The notes: generated by a model not told the origin, from the sequence alone. Numbered from the stretch's first letter, positions 15,405 to 24,494 are shown. The stretch: DNA of 64,000 bases from Ornithinibacillus sp047228935 (GCF_047228935.1 NZ_JBFEGG010000006.1:1-64000), one strand, 5' to 3'. Numbers and translations: made by a program.

Positions 15405-17516
15405 CTATACTGCACCTTTCTTAATAAGTCGCATTGAATTCAGCACCACAATAAGTGTTGCTCCCATATCCGCAAAAATTGCAATCCACAATGTCAGCCA
15501 TCCAGGAATAACTAATAGCAGTGCTAATACTTTTAACGCAAGGGCAAAGGAGATATTTTGTTTAATGATTGTTAAAGTTTTTCTGCTTAGAGAAATCATA
15601 TAAGGCAATTTCTCTAGGTCATCTGCCATTAATGCAATATCAGCCGTTTCCAGTGCTACATCCGTTCCAGCGCCACCCATCGCTATTCCGACATTGGCAG
15701 TTGCAAGAGCAGGTGCGTCATTAATACCATCACCAACCATCGCCACATGACCATGCTTTGCTTTTAAGCCATTAATAATCGTCAATTTATCTTCCGGTAA
15801 TAATTCCGCTTTTACTTCAGATAGTCCAAGACTCGAACCAATTGCCACGCCAGTTGATTGGTTATCACCAGTCAGCATAACGGTTTGTTTAATACCTAAT
15901 TTATGGAGCTTCTGAATAATCGACTTACTAGACTTGCGAATTTGATCGGCTACTGCGATTAGACCAAGCAATTCATGATTAGTCCCTAACAACATTACCG
16001 TTTTTCCTTCTATTTGTAACTGGTTAATTCTATCTTGTGCCTCATTATCTATCGTTAGCATTTCTGAAAATAATGCTGGATTACCAATGAAATATTCTTC
16101 ACCTTGTACGGTAGCTTTTGCCCCTTTACCTGTATAGGATAAAAAATTCTCTGCTTGATATTCTATAGCTTGAAGGCGGATTGCTTTCCTCTTTATAGCT
16201 GTAGCGAGTGGATGCTGAGAATACTCTTCGATAGCAGTAGCTATACTAACCATCTCCGTTTCACTTTTATCCGCAAAGGTTACAATATCTGTTACTTCTG
16301 GTTTCCCTTCCGTTAATGTTCCTGTTTTATCAAAGGCAATTGTCTCAAGACGCCCCGCTTCCTCAAGATGAATGCCACCCTTAATCAGAACACCATTTCT
16401 AGCCGCATTTCCGATTGCGGTTACAATAGCTACCGGAGTTGATACGACTAATGCACAAGGACAACCAACCACCAATACCGCTAAACCACTATAAATCCAA
16501 TTGTTCCAATCCCCGCCGAAGAACAACGGTGGAATAACGGCAACTAGGAAAGAAATGATCATAATGGCAGGTGTATAATATTTAGCAAATTTATCCACGA
16601 ATTGCTGGGATGGCGCTTTTTCTGCTTGCGCTTCCTCCACTAAATGGATGATTTTCGCAATCGTCGTATCTTCCACTCGTTTTGTGACCCGAACTTCTAA
16701 TGATCCCTCTTCATTTATTGTTCCAGCAAATACTTCATCACCGCTCGTCTTATGAACAGGGATTGACTCTCCTGTAATAGCTGCTTGATTAACAGAGGAT
16801 TGACCTGTTAAAACCTTCCCGTCCATCGCTATCTTTTGCCCAGGTTTAATGACTAGAACGTCACCGATTTGCACATCTTCTACATCTATTTCCATCGTTT
16901 GGTTGCCACGTCGAATGGTAGCTCGTTTCGGTGCAATATCCATCAGTGACTTTATAGATTGTCGCGCCTTATCCATCGAATAACTCTCAAGCGCTTCACT
17001 TAAAGCAAATAAGAAGACAACAACTGCACCTTCAGCCCATTCTCCAATGATAGCTGCCCCGATAATGGCAATCGTCATTAACGTCTTCATATCAAATTGT
17101 AGCTTCGTTAAATTTTTCACTCCTACTTTAAATAAAGGTAGTCCACCAACGACAATGGCTATTAAGAATGCCCCAATTGTAACAGGGTGACTTTCACTTA
17201 AACTGAAGTATAATACATACCCAATAATGGTGAATAATAGCGAAATGCTAGTCGTTATATTTTCACGTTTTTTCCAAAAGGGTTCCTTCTTAACTGGCTC
17301 TCTACTCCGCTCTGGAAGAACTTTAATTCCATCAAAAGCCCCTGCAGCTTCTAACTGTTCAACAGATACTAAACCTTGTACCGTTAACTTAGCTGCCCCA
17401 AAGTTCAGCTGGACATCATCGACGGTTTCAATATCCCGTATATTTTTTTCAAACTTTGCTGCGCAATTCGTACAAGATAGCCCTTGTAACCGGTAGACTT
17501 GTTTATTTCCCTCCAA
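15405..17516 (-). CDS. cadA: Cd2+/Zn2+/Pb2+-exporting P1B-type ATPase
   Basis: A heavy-metal efflux pump of about 703 residues in the cytoplasmic membrane. It has one N-terminal HMA domain with the metal site GLSCTNCAAKF, the transmembrane CPC metal motif (VVGCPCALVVS), the phosphorylated DKTGTLTEGKP, TGES in the actuator domain and MVGDGINDAPAL in the hinge. This pattern is class P1B-2 (Zn/Cd/Pb). The start is uncertain: the TTG at 17516 has AAGAAGG at 8 bases and overlaps cadC by 14 bases; an earlier TTG (17549) has no ribosome binding site. It is co-transcribed with cadC. Confidence 0.93.
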   Translation of the reverse strand: MEGNKQVYRLQGLSCTNCAAKFEKNIRDIETVDDVQLNFGAAKLTVQGLVSVEQLEAAGAFDGIKVLPERSREPVKKEPFWKKRENITTSISLLFTIIGYVLYFSLSESHPVTIGAFLIAIVVGGLPLFKVGVKNLTKLQFDMKTLMTIAIIGAAIIGEWAEGAVVVFLFALSEALESYSMDKARQSIKSLMDIAPKRATIRRGNQTMEIDVEDVQIGDVLVIKPGQKIAMDGKVLTGQSSVNQAAITGESIPVHKTSGDEVFAGTINEEGSLEVRVTKRVEDTTIAKIIHLVEEAQAEKAPSQQFVDKFAKYYTPAIMIISFLVAVIPPLFFGGDWNNWIYSGLAVLVVGCPCALVVSTPVAIVTAIGNAARNGVLIKGGIHLEEAGRLETIAFDKTGTLTEGKPEVTDIVTFADKSETEMVSIATAIEEYSQHPLATAIKRKAIRLQAIEYQAENFLSYTGKGAKATVQGEEYFIGNPALFSEMLTIDNEAQDRINQLQIEGKTVMLLGTNHELLGLIAVADQIRKSSKSIIQKLHKLGIKQTVMLTGDNQSTGVAIGSSLGLSEVKAELLPEDKLTIINGLKAKHGHVAMVGDGINDAPALATANVGIAMGGAGTDVALETADIALMADDLEKLPYMISLSRKTLTIIKQNISFALALKVLALLLVIPGWLTLWIAIFADMGATLIVVLNSMRLIKKGAV

Positions 17517-17892
17517 CTCCAACACCTTCTTTCGAGTGTTCCATAGCAATCGATACTAATTGGTGCACATGTTCATCCTTTAACGAATAGAACACTAATT
17601 TTCCTTCTTTACGATATTTTGCTAGACCCATATTACGTAATAGCCTTAAATGGTGCGATGCCGTGGCCGTTGTAGAACCGATTATATTCGCTACATCGCA
17701 TACACATAGTTCATTTTCAATTGTTAACGAATAGGCAATTTTTAACCGCGTTAGATCAGATAATGCTTTAAAAATCATCTCTACCCCAATCACTTCATCT
17801 ATCTGTGGCTTAATTCGATTAACCTTTTCCTCATCAAAACAAAACGTCTCACACGTATCTCTATTATTCTTCTTAACTGCTGATTCTACCAT
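17503..17892 (-). CDS. cadC: ArsR/SmtB-family metalloregulator CadC
   Basis: A 129-residue winged-helix repressor that releases DNA when it binds Cd, Pb or Zn. The four cysteines of the CadC alpha-3N site are present: Cys14 and Cys18 in the N-terminal arm (DTCETFC), Cys63 and Cys65 in ELCVCD. The recognition helix is TATASHHLRLLRNMGL. It is first in the cadC-cadA operon. A TCAAAT-N4-ATTTGA operator lies 13 bases upstream, and a second copy precedes the divergent monooxygenase. Confidence 0.93.
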   Translation of the reverse strand: MVESAVKKNNRDTCETFCFDEEKVNRIKPQIDEVIGVEMIFKALSDLTRLKIAYSLTIENELCVCDVANIIGSTTATASHHLRLLRNMGLAKYRKEGKLVFYSLKDEHVHQLVSIAMEHSKEGVGVGGK

Positions 17893-17905
17893 TTTATCGC
17901 CTCAT

Positions 17906-17921
17906 TCAAATATTCATTTGA
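17906..17921. promoter_or_regulatory. CadC-type operator, cadC side
   Basis: TCAAAT-ATTC-ATTTGA is a perfect 6-4-6 inverted repeat. It matches the known CadC/ArsR-family box built on TCAAATA..TATTTGA. It sits just upstream of cadC. Confidence 0.75.
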
Positions 17922-17965
17922 TTATAATAATATTGTATGATATAACAGAAAATAATGTCAATAAT

Positions 17966-17985
17966 ATTCAAATGAATATTTGAAT
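17966..17985. promoter_or_regulatory. CadC-type operator, monooxygenase side
   Basis: ATTCAAAT-GAAT-ATTTGAAT is a perfect 8-4-8 inverted repeat with the same core as the site at 17906. Here it precedes the plus-strand flavoprotein gene by 20 bases. Two equal operators with a 46-base gap between them suggest one repressor controls both divergent transcripts. Confidence 0.72.
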
Positions 17986-18005
17986 GTTTATGGAGGGGAA
18001 TTAGG

Positions 18006-19046
18006 ATGTATAATACAATTATTGTCGGAGCAGGGCAGGCGGGGCTATCTACTGGATATTATCTTGCTAAACAAACAGATAATTTCCTTATTCTTGAAAA
18101 AGGAAATGAAGTTGGACTAGCATGGAAGGAACGCTATGACTCTTTAATTCTATTTACTTCTAAACAATTTAGTTCCTTGCCTGGTTTAAAAATAGACGGT
18201 AAACCTAATACGCTTCCAACTAAAGAGGAGATTTATCATTACCTAAAACGTTATGCGTTGAATTTTTCCTTACCAATTAAACTGAATACGGAAGTTTCAA
18301 AGATTGAGAAGACCGGAGAACATTATTCCGTTTTTACAAACGGAAATACATATATTACTAAAAATGTGATTATTCCTACTGGCCCTTTTCATCACCCCAA
18401 TATCCCTTCCTTTGTCAAAAACTTATCACCAGATGTACTGCAACTACATTCGTCAGAATATAAAAATCCAAATCAATTAAAAGAGGGGAATGTACTGGTG
18501 GTAGGTGGTGGTAATAGTGGTGCTCAAATAGCGGTTGAGCTCGCAGAAACAAGAGAGACATTCATATCCATTAGTCAGAAACTCAAATATATGCCACTAA
18601 CTATCGGCGAAAGAAGTATATTTTGGTGGTTTGATAAAACGGGAATTTTAAAGGCAAGTACGAACTCATGGCTAGGCCAAAAAATACAATCAAAAAGGGA
18701 CCCTATTTTCGGATATGAATTAAAAGATGCCATTTCTAAAAATAAGATTAAAGTAGTGGATCGAGTCATCGATTCTAAGAATAAATCGCTCCTATTCAAA
18801 AACAATCGTGCACTAGAAATTCAAAACATTATTTGGGCTACAGGTTTTAAACCCAATTATCGCATAGTAAACAATATCCATGGCTTACTAGACCGTAGTG
18901 GAAGACCGATACATGATAGAGGTGTTACAAATAGTGAAGGACTATTATTCATCGGTTTACCATGGCAATCTAGAAGAGGTTCTGCTTTACTTGAAGGGGT
19001 AGGCTACGATGCCGAATATTTAATGAAGTATATAAGAAGAGGCTGA
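18006..19046 (+). CDS. FAD/NAD(P)-dependent monooxygenase, CzcO/ArsO-like
   Basis: A 346-residue flavoprotein of the COG2072 type. The FAD-binding GxGxxG is IIVGAGQAGLS (about 5-15), the FMO-type linker is FHHPNIPSF, the NAD(P)-binding motif is VVGGGNSGAQ (about 163-172), and ATGF is near residue 280. Relatives are found beside czc and ars metal-resistance genes, but their substrates are mostly unknown. The ATG follows GGAGGGG. It is divergent from cadC-cadA and shares CadC-like operators with it. The last codons and stop lie inside the left end of the palindromic element at 19038, so the C-terminus may have been altered by it. Confidence 0.82.
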   Translation: MYNTIIVGAGQAGLSTGYYLAKQTDNFLILEKGNEVGLAWKERYDSLILFTSKQFSSLPGLKIDGKPNTLPTKEEIYHYLKRYALNFSLPIKLNTEVSKIEKTGEHYSVFTNGNTYITKNVIIPTGPFHHPNIPSFVKNLSPDVLQLHSSEYKNPNQLKEGNVLVVGGGNSGAQIAVELAETRETFISISQKLKYMPLTIGERSIFWWFDKTGILKASTNSWLGQKIQSKRDPIFGYELKDAISKNKIKVVDRVIDSKNKSLLFKNNRALEIQNIIWATGFKPNYRIVNNIHGLLDRSGRPIHDRGVTNSEGLLFIGLPWQSRRGSALLEGVGYDAEYLMKYIRRG

Positions 19047-19502
19047 GACAAAAGTTTTTTAGTCAAATGAATAACCGAATGTAGTGCACCTACGACGCAC
19101 TGGAAATATACTGCACTTTCACTTCCAGCACAAGCGCGACATCTGCTCGAAAAGACCTCGAAGTGTCTTCTTTGCACCTCACAGTACAAGTGCGACATCT
19201 GCTCGAAAAGACCTCGAAGTGTCTTCTTTGCACCTCACAGTACAAGTGCGACATCAGCTCGAAAGAACCTCGCTGTGTCTTCTTTGCCGCGGGGGGCTGG
19301 TGAGCCAGGCTGCTACTTGAATAATCTTCTCTGTAGCCTTGCACCGAGGAAACCTGCTGCGTAGCAATACTAGCAGACGCAGGTGCATACTCGGGGTCTC
19401 ACCGATGCCTTTCCTCCCGCTGGAGTCTCCGTATATTTCCGGTGCTAGTATGGTGAATCATTCGGCTTTACTTCTGTACAATTTTGTTATGTCCCAGCCT
19501 CT
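19038..19502. repeat. Palindromic intergenic element with 56-bp tandem repeats
   Basis: The ends are inverted repeats: AGAGGCTGAGAC at 19038-19049 against GTCCCAGCCTCT at 19491-19502, and, further in, GGAAATATAC (19102-19111) against GTATATTTCC (19431-19440). The interior holds about three tandem 56-bp units (19141, 19197, 19253), each containing CGACATCTGCTCGAAA and CCTCGAAGTGTCTTC. It is clearly richer in GC than its surroundings and no frame resembles a real protein. It fits a MITE-like or large-hairpin repeat. It sits exactly between two convergent genes and touches both stops. Confidence 0.75.
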
Positions 19503-20255
19503 CTACTTAAAAATTTTCAGTGCTTCTATCTGAAAACCTAAATACGTATAATTTTGTTTTTGATACATCTCTTTAGGGGTATCTTCCCCGTCCGCTATTA
19601 AAATTACCAATCTATCACGAAAAGCATCCATGACAAAGCGTTGCAATCTACTGCCTATTCCCTTCCGCTGATAGGACTCTTTTACAAATAAATTATCAAT
19701 TTCAGCAGTAGTGTCCTTTAGAATAACATCCACCGCTCCAACAGCAGTATCCTTATCAAACGCAATAATTTGAACTACCTTTTCATTATGAAAATTTTCA
19801 TGAAGTAGTAACTTCTTTGTTTTCGCATAGTTTTCACCGAACAGTAAGTCCTGCTCATACTGTAGAGCTACATATTCGTCAAAAGTGCTAGCATTAACCT
19901 CTTCCACATGAATATCCGGATTTATGGACACCTTAGGAAAATCAATTGGATTTATCGCATACAACTCATTAGTCCCGGTTACATATTTCTGGTCTTGTAA
20001 ATATCGTAGAAGGTCATCTGTCAGCTTTTCATCCTGTGGGAATTGAAATTTCACATGTTCTTGTCCATTTTTCTGGTGATACTTCCTCAGAAAAGCTTCA
20101 GCACCTTTAAACTCTTCTAATGTAGGCATGCGCTTAAACGCTATAAAATTACTGTCATATCGAATGAGCATCTCTGGATAATGATAATGCTTATATAACG
20201 CATTCTCCTCTATGACATGGCCAATCGTATCAATGTTTTCAAATGTTACCTTCAT
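19503..20255 (-). CDS. GNAT acetyltransferase with N-terminal extension
   Basis: A 250-residue protein. The C-terminal half (about 120-250) is a GCN5-type acetyltransferase with the acetyl-CoA loop QRKGIGSRLQRF. The N-terminal half (FIAFKRMPTLEEF, YLQDQKY) resembles the extra domain of DUF5613-type GNAT proteins, though this is from memory. The ATG at 20255 follows AGGTG at 6 bases. The stop TAG directly abuts the palindromic element. The substrate is unknown. Confidence 0.78.
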   Translation of the reverse strand: MKVTFENIDTIGHVIEENALYKHYHYPEMLIRYDSNFIAFKRMPTLEEFKGAEAFLRKYHQKNGQEHVKFQFPQDEKLTDDLLRYLQDQKYVTGTNELYAINPIDFPKVSINPDIHVEEVNASTFDEYVALQYEQDLLFGENYAKTKKLLLHENFHNEKVVQIIAFDKDTAVGAVDVILKDTTAEIDNLFVKESYQRKGIGSRLQRFVMDAFRDRLVILIADGEDTPKEMYQKQNYTYLGFQIEALKIFK

Positions 20256-20273
20256 ATAAATCACCTATTTCCT

Positions 20274-20651
20274 TTATCCTGTACACACCATAATGACATT
20301 CCTATCAGGATCACGAACAGTAAAAAACGAAAAATCTTCAAATCTAGTTATTTCCGATGCAACATCATAGTCTAGTTGTCTTATATATTGATATGCTTGA
20401 TCAATGTCCTCTGTATGGAAATTAAATAATGGGTAATCTAATTCCCCAATTGTTTTCCTAACACTTTCCGGTCCAGCATCTAAAGTAATCCCAACTTCCT
20501 GATTAACAGGTATGTTATAAACCGGCCTTGAAACAGTAGATAAATCATAGGATTGTCCAAGCAACTCACTATACCATTTTACCGAACGTTTCAAATCAGT
20601 TACGTGGATAAAAATGGTATTTACTTTGTTTTGAATTGGGCTAGTCATCAT
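20274..20651 (-). CDS. VOC (glyoxalase/bleomycin-resistance) family protein
   Basis: A 125-residue single vicinal-oxygen-chelate module: FIHVTDLKRSVKWYSELLG at the N-terminus and FFTVRDPDRNVIMVCTG at the C-terminus. It would act as a dimer. The metal-ligand pattern (His in FIHV, His in FNFHTED) could support catalysis, but binding-only members are common. The ATG follows GGAGAG. It lies 18 bases upstream of the acetyltransferase start, so the two probably share an mRNA. Confidence 0.82.
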   Translation of the reverse strand: MMTSPIQNKVNTIFIHVTDLKRSVKWYSELLGQSYDLSTVSRPVYNIPVNQEVGITLDAGPESVRKTIGELDYPLFNFHTEDIDQAYQYIRQLDYDVASEITRFEDFSFFTVRDPDRNVIMVCTG

Positions 20652-20718
20652 ATCACTCTCCTAATTATTTCTATTCACTATAAATAACGAGGAAAAGCGA
20701 GAAAACCTTACAGCTAAT

Positions 20719-21663
20719 TTAAAAAATATGATAAAAATATGCTGCATTTAATTTAACGCCTAATGCATTTGCCACTAATTTCATTAAATCATACGAGAAA
20801 CAATAAAACTTCCAGTTAACAATTTTATCCTCATAAAATTCCACATCATGGACATTACTCAAATACAGGTCTCCATTTGCTTTCTTCTCTAATTCTATGA
20901 GGACCTGTCTTCCCCAAAGTTCTATATACATAGGTTCGATTATATGTTGTCCATCCACAATTTCCTTCCAGTCCTTCAATGAATTTCTCTTAACTTCATC
21001 AATACCAATCTCTAAGCCCGAATGAACGATATCCATTGTTACATGATCATCTAGTAATGAGGCAATAAGCTCCGGATCCTTCTTACGAAAACCATCCAAT
21101 AAAGTATCTATCACCTCGTTAGTCTTGATCTGATTGGCATGACTTGGATTAGGCGATATTCCATTATTTTTCTTTAGCATATTTCGAGATCTACTAAGCC
21201 CAGTAAAAATTGCTCCTTCAGTAGATCCTACAATACTCGCAATTTCTTTCGCCTTATAACCAAAACCATCAGCCAGAATTAAACTAACATACTGTATAGG
21301 TGAAAGTTCCTGAATTAGTAGCTCCAGATTTTCGTAGAGTAAATAATCGAATTTAGATTTATCCTCTTCCACAAAGAATTCCTTTAGCGGCAACTGTTGG
21401 ACTTTTCTTTTACGATTTTGATCTATCCATTGATTAGTAGCAATCTTAAATAAATATGCTTTTGTATCAACTGGCTGAAACAGTTTTGCTAAGATGGATA
21501 AAGACTTAATTAACGTTTCCTGTACTAAATCCTCAGCATCCCATGGCGAGCCCGTTAATCGATAACAGTATCTCCATAAATCTGTTCGAAAAGGTTCTAT
21601 TTTCTTTTTGTATTCCCTTTCAATATTCCTTATTTCATCACTTAATTGATTTAAATCCTTCAT
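20719..21663 (-). CDS. ECF sigma factor with C-terminal SnoaL-like domain
   Basis: A 314-residue sigma-70-family protein. Region 2 (about 25-95) has LWRYCYRLTGSPWDAEDLVQETLIK, and region 4 (about 115-165) has the HTH YKAKEIASIVGSTEGAIFTGLSRSR. A SnoaL/NTF2-like C-terminal domain (about 185-310) follows, as in SigJ-type ECF groups, where this domain replaces the anti-sigma factor as regulator. No anti-sigma gene is adjacent, which fits. The ATG follows GGGGAG. The regulon is unknown. Confidence 0.85.
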   Translation of the reverse strand: MKDLNQLSDEIRNIEREYKKKIEPFRTDLWRYCYRLTGSPWDAEDLVQETLIKSLSILAKLFQPVDTKAYLFKIATNQWIDQNRKRKVQQLPLKEFFVEEDKSKFDYLLYENLELLIQELSPIQYVSLILADGFGYKAKEIASIVGSTEGAIFTGLSRSRNMLKKNNGISPNPSHANQIKTNEVIDTLLDGFRKKDPELIASLLDDHVTMDIVHSGLEIGIDEVKRNSLKDWKEIVDGQHIIEPMYIELWGRQVLIELEKKANGDLYLSNVHDVEFYEDKIVNWKFYCFSYDLMKLVANALGVKLNAAYFYHIF

Positions 21664-21735
21664 GTCTTAAAGCTCCCCAAAAAATAATCCGTTTTTACCT
21701 TATTCGCCAACATCTTGCAAAAACCTTCCTAACCT

Positions 21736-22338
21736 TCAATATTTCAAACGATAAATTAAAAATCGCTCATTAGGATTCTTTTCATACAGTAATTCGATTT
21801 CTTGTTCTAATTGAAAATTCGTCTGATTCTCCAGGTAGAAGATATATTCCTTCGAAGGATAATACAAAATAATATCCACTTCCCTGGGGTCCGCCTCAAC
21901 AGATAGTAGGATACTATTAATGGTACGTTGAAAAATATGTACAGAAAACGGGTTAAAAAAGTAGAAACGATTATCCCCTTTTTTAATCTCATAGTCTTCT
22001 GCCAAGCAATAGGCGAACTCCACTTTGTCTGTTGGTATCTTTATCTTTTTACGATAGTTTTCCAGGTTATCTAAAGCCCTTTTATAGAAAGCCTCATTCA
22101 TTTCAATTCCAGTTACCCTCGCATGAAAGTGGTAATGAATGAAGAAATTTAACCTACCTAATCCACAGCCAAAATCGATAAATTGATCGGTACTCTTCAC
22201 CTCATATTGGTCAAAAAGAACCTCTAATGCTTGATATGGCGTTGGTTCATACGGATAGTAGTGCTTGATGTGATTATTTGCAACGCGTTTACCATTGGTA
22301 TGGATATTAAGGAGCTTATCATAGTAGTACTCTTTCAT
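21736..22338 (-). CDS. Class I SAM-dependent methyltransferase
   Basis: A 200-residue Rossmann-fold methyltransferase. Motif I is FIDFGCGLGRLNFF (about 53-66), the acidic motif II is VTGIEMNEAFY, and YFFNPFS is a post-motif region. The ATG follows GGGAGAATGGTGA. The substrate is not predictable. It precedes the ECF sigma gene on the same strand by 72 bases and is divergent from the MFS exporter. Confidence 0.82.
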   Translation of the reverse strand: MKEYYYDKLLNIHTNGKRVANNHIKHYYPYEPTPYQALEVLFDQYEVKSTDQFIDFGCGLGRLNFFIHYHFHARVTGIEMNEAFYKRALDNLENYRKKIKIPTDKVEFAYCLAEDYEIKKGDNRFYFFNPFSVHIFQRTINSILLSVEADPREVDIILYYPSKEYIFYLENQTNFQLEQEIELLYEKNPNERFLIYRLKY

Positions 22339-22437
22339 TTCACCATTCTCCCTGCTCGTTTATATGGTAATCTTACGCTTGTTTTCATCACCTAGCAAGT
22401 TTACTATTAGTAATGGAGCTTAGAAAGGACGGACAGA

Positions 22438-23601
22438 ATGGACAAACGTGTATATTTCTTAATGATCGTATCGTTTATCGTCGGAATGGTTGAATTAATT
22501 ATAAGTGGTTTATTAGATTTAATAGCGGAAGATTTACATGTCTCGATTGGAGCAGCAGGGTTTTTAGTTACGATTTTTTCTCTAATCTTTGCTATTGCTT
22601 CACCGATTTTATTGTTTATGACGGCAAAAATGGAGCGAAAGAAGTTAACCTTAATCTTCCTTATTCTCTTCTTAATAGGAAATATCATATCTGTATTTAG
22701 CCCAACGTATAGTATCCTACTAGTTGGTCGTATCATTACAGCACTAAGTGGGGCTTTACTTATAATTCTTTGCCTTGTGATGGCACCTAGGATCGTGGAG
22801 CCTAAATATCGTGGACGAGCAATTGGCATTGTCTCGATGGGAGTTAGTGGCTCACTTGTACTTGGGGTACCAGTTGGGTTATTGCTCGGAGAAACATTTA
22901 GCTGGCGAGCACCTTTCATTTGTATCGCAATCCTGACAGCACTTTCTATTATTGGGGTTTATTTCTGGATGGATAAGGTGAAGCCAAGCCCAGCAGTTCC
23001 ATTAAAAATCCAGCTAGCTACGCTTAAAAGCAGAAAAATACTGTTTGCCCACATCACGACTTTCTTATATATGTCAGGGCACTCTGTACTTTATACGTAT
23101 TTAAAACCATTTGTTCAAGAAACAATAGACTTAAGTGCTGCATGGATCAGCATCCTTTTTCTTATCTTCGGAATTGCAGCTGTCAGTGGTGGTGGAATTG
23201 GTGGAACCCTTGCCGATATACTAGGAACGAAACGAACGGTCGTATCATCTATTATCCTATTTAGTATTGCGATCATCGCAATTCCTTTTACAACCGGTAT
23301 ATTACCAATTTTCTTTATCACGCTAATCATTTGGGGGATTATGAGCTGGGCAATTTCGCCTGCCATGCAAAGTTACTTAATTGACAGTTCACCTGAAACA
23401 GGAGAGATTCAACAGAGCTTGAGTAATTCCGCCTTACATTTTGGTATTGCCTTTGGCGCCTTTGTTGGGGGGCTAATAATTGGGCAAACCTCTTCGAACG
23501 CAAATGCTTTTATTGGCGGATTATTAATCTTAATTTCATTAGGTACGATGTTCATTTCGATAAAAGCAAAAAACGAACATGCCTCAACTACAGCCGGATA
23601 G
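22438..23601 (+). CDS. MFS exporter, PbuE/AraJ-like
   Basis: A 387-residue, 12-helix major facilitator of the DHA1 group. It has the N-terminal GMVELIISGLLDLIAEDL motif, the loop RGRAIGIVSMG, and the C-half signature WAISPAMQSYLIDSSPE..QQSLSNSA. These match the B. subtilis hypoxanthine/adenine exporter PbuE (YdhL) as I remember it. Purine-base efflux is therefore the first hypothesis, but PbuE's purine riboswitch is not present upstream. The ATG follows GAAAGGACGGACAG. Confidence 0.8.
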   Translation: MDKRVYFLMIVSFIVGMVELIISGLLDLIAEDLHVSIGAAGFLVTIFSLIFAIASPILLFMTAKMERKKLTLIFLILFLIGNIISVFSPTYSILLVGRIITALSGALLIILCLVMAPRIVEPKYRGRAIGIVSMGVSGSLVLGVPVGLLLGETFSWRAPFICIAILTALSIIGVYFWMDKVKPSPAVPLKIQLATLKSRKILFAHITTFLYMSGHSVLYTYLKPFVQETIDLSAAWISILFLIFGIAAVSGGGIGGTLADILGTKRTVVSSIILFSIAIIAIPFTTGILPIFFITLIIWGIMSWAISPAMQSYLIDSSPETGEIQQSLSNSALHFGIAFGAFVGGLIIGQTSSNANAFIGGLLILISLGTMFISIKAKNEHASTTAG

Positions 23602-23668
23602 GCAACGTTCACAATCATGATACCTTCTAACATATACTATCGTATGGTTTAAATAGGAGGTTATCAAG

Positions 23669-24178
23669 ATGGCTCGATTACCAGCAGTAGATCTTGGTCT
23701 TATGGCAGAGCATTTATCTTCTCATCAGGGAGCAATTTCAAAATTGCGTGTATATGAGCACAATGTATCCTTGCCAGAACTAAGAAAGACATTACAATTA
23801 CAGCGAAAGATAATGGAAGCTCATGTTAACGTAATGCTTCAATTAATCAATCCAAACAATACTAGCTACGTAGAAGTACCTAGCCTAGAGTCATTGAAAA
23901 AACAAATCACCAATAATCAATCCCAATCCAATGGTAGTAATAATAAATGGATTACATTAGAAGCACTTAGTTCGGCCAAAAGCATGTCCAATCGGAATTT
24001 TATGTCTGCATTAATGATGCAAAATAAAAACGTAAGGGATGCCCATGTGAAAATGGCTATGCAGCAATTAGAACTAATGGAAAAATATGAACGTATTGCA
24101 ATAGAACATAACTGGACTTTTACACCTATGGCAACGTATAAGGAACAAATGGAAACCTATCATGCATTTAAACAATAA
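23669..24178 (+). CDS. Hypothetical helical protein, possibly spore-coat related
   Basis: A 169-residue soluble protein that I do not recognise. The N-terminal half (AEHLSSHQGAISKLRVYE, LRKTLQLQRKIMEAHVNVML) and the C-terminal half (MMQNKNVRDAHVKMAMQQLELMEKYERIA) are long amphipathic helices, rich in Met and His, joined by a Ser/Asn-rich linker (about 85-100). The helix-pair arrangement and the tail ending in W-T-F-T-P recall CotF-like, ferritin-like coat proteins, but this is weak inference. AGGAGG precedes the ATG. Confidence 0.65.
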   Translation: MARLPAVDLGLMAEHLSSHQGAISKLRVYEHNVSLPELRKTLQLQRKIMEAHVNVMLQLINPNNTSYVEVPSLESLKKQITNNQSQSNGSNNKWITLEALSSAKSMSNRNFMSALMMQNKNVRDAHVKMAMQQLELMEKYERIAIEHNWTFTPMATYKEQMETYHAFKQ

Positions 24179-24182
24179 ATAA

Positions 24183-24210
24183 GCAGGCACATACAACGTG
24201 CCTGCTTTCT
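24183..24210. terminator. Bidirectional terminator
   Basis: The stem GCAGGCAC/GTGCCTGC (24183-24190 with 24198-24205) lies between the convergent hypothetical gene and copZ. TTTCTTTATT follows on the plus strand and TTATTTATTG on the minus strand. Confidence 0.85.
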
Positions 24211-24213
24211 TTA

Positions 24214-24420
24214 TTAAGCTACATCATAGCCTTGTTCTTCAACTGCTTCCTTCATTTCTTCTAGAGATACTTTTGACTCTTCATAAGACACGGTTACTTT
24301 ACCAGTAGATAAATCCACTTCTACATTGGTTACCCCTTCCAAAAGTTCAAGTGCACCTTCTACTGACATTTTGCAATGCCCGCAAGTCATACCTCTTACA
24401 TCTAGTGTTAATGATTGCAT
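24214..24420 (-). CDS. copZ: Copper chaperone CopZ
   Basis: A 68-residue HMA-fold copper chaperone with the Cu(I) site GMTCGHC (about residues 10-16) and a near-end tyrosine (EQGYDVA) typical of CopZ. It delivers Cu(I) to the N-terminal HMA domains of CopA. AAAGGGG precedes the ATG. It is the third gene of csoR-copA-copZ, separated from copA by a 74-base gap that contains a hairpin. Confidence 0.93.
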   Translation of the reverse strand: MQSLTLDVRGMTCGHCKMSVEGALELLEGVTNVEVDLSTGKVTVSYEESKVSLEEMKEAVEEQGYDVA

Positions 24421-24458
24421 ATTTATATCCCCTTTCTAATATGAAATTTATATAGTTA

Positions 24459-24487
24459 TTGGGGACAGGACTATCTACCGTCCCCAA
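24459..24487 (-). terminator. Hairpin between copA and copZ
   Basis: TTGGGGAC/GTCCCCAA encloses 13 bases. There is no T-run after it on the minus strand, so it may be an mRNA stability or partial termination element that sets copZ level relative to copA. Confidence 0.45.
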
Positions 24488-24494
24488 TGAAAAC

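Noticed and set aside
19004..19344. Frames within the palindromic element (Cys/Arg/Ser-rich peptides)
   Set aside because: They are translations of 56-bp repeats and inverted ends, with no ribosome binding site. Such frames are regular annotation artefacts.
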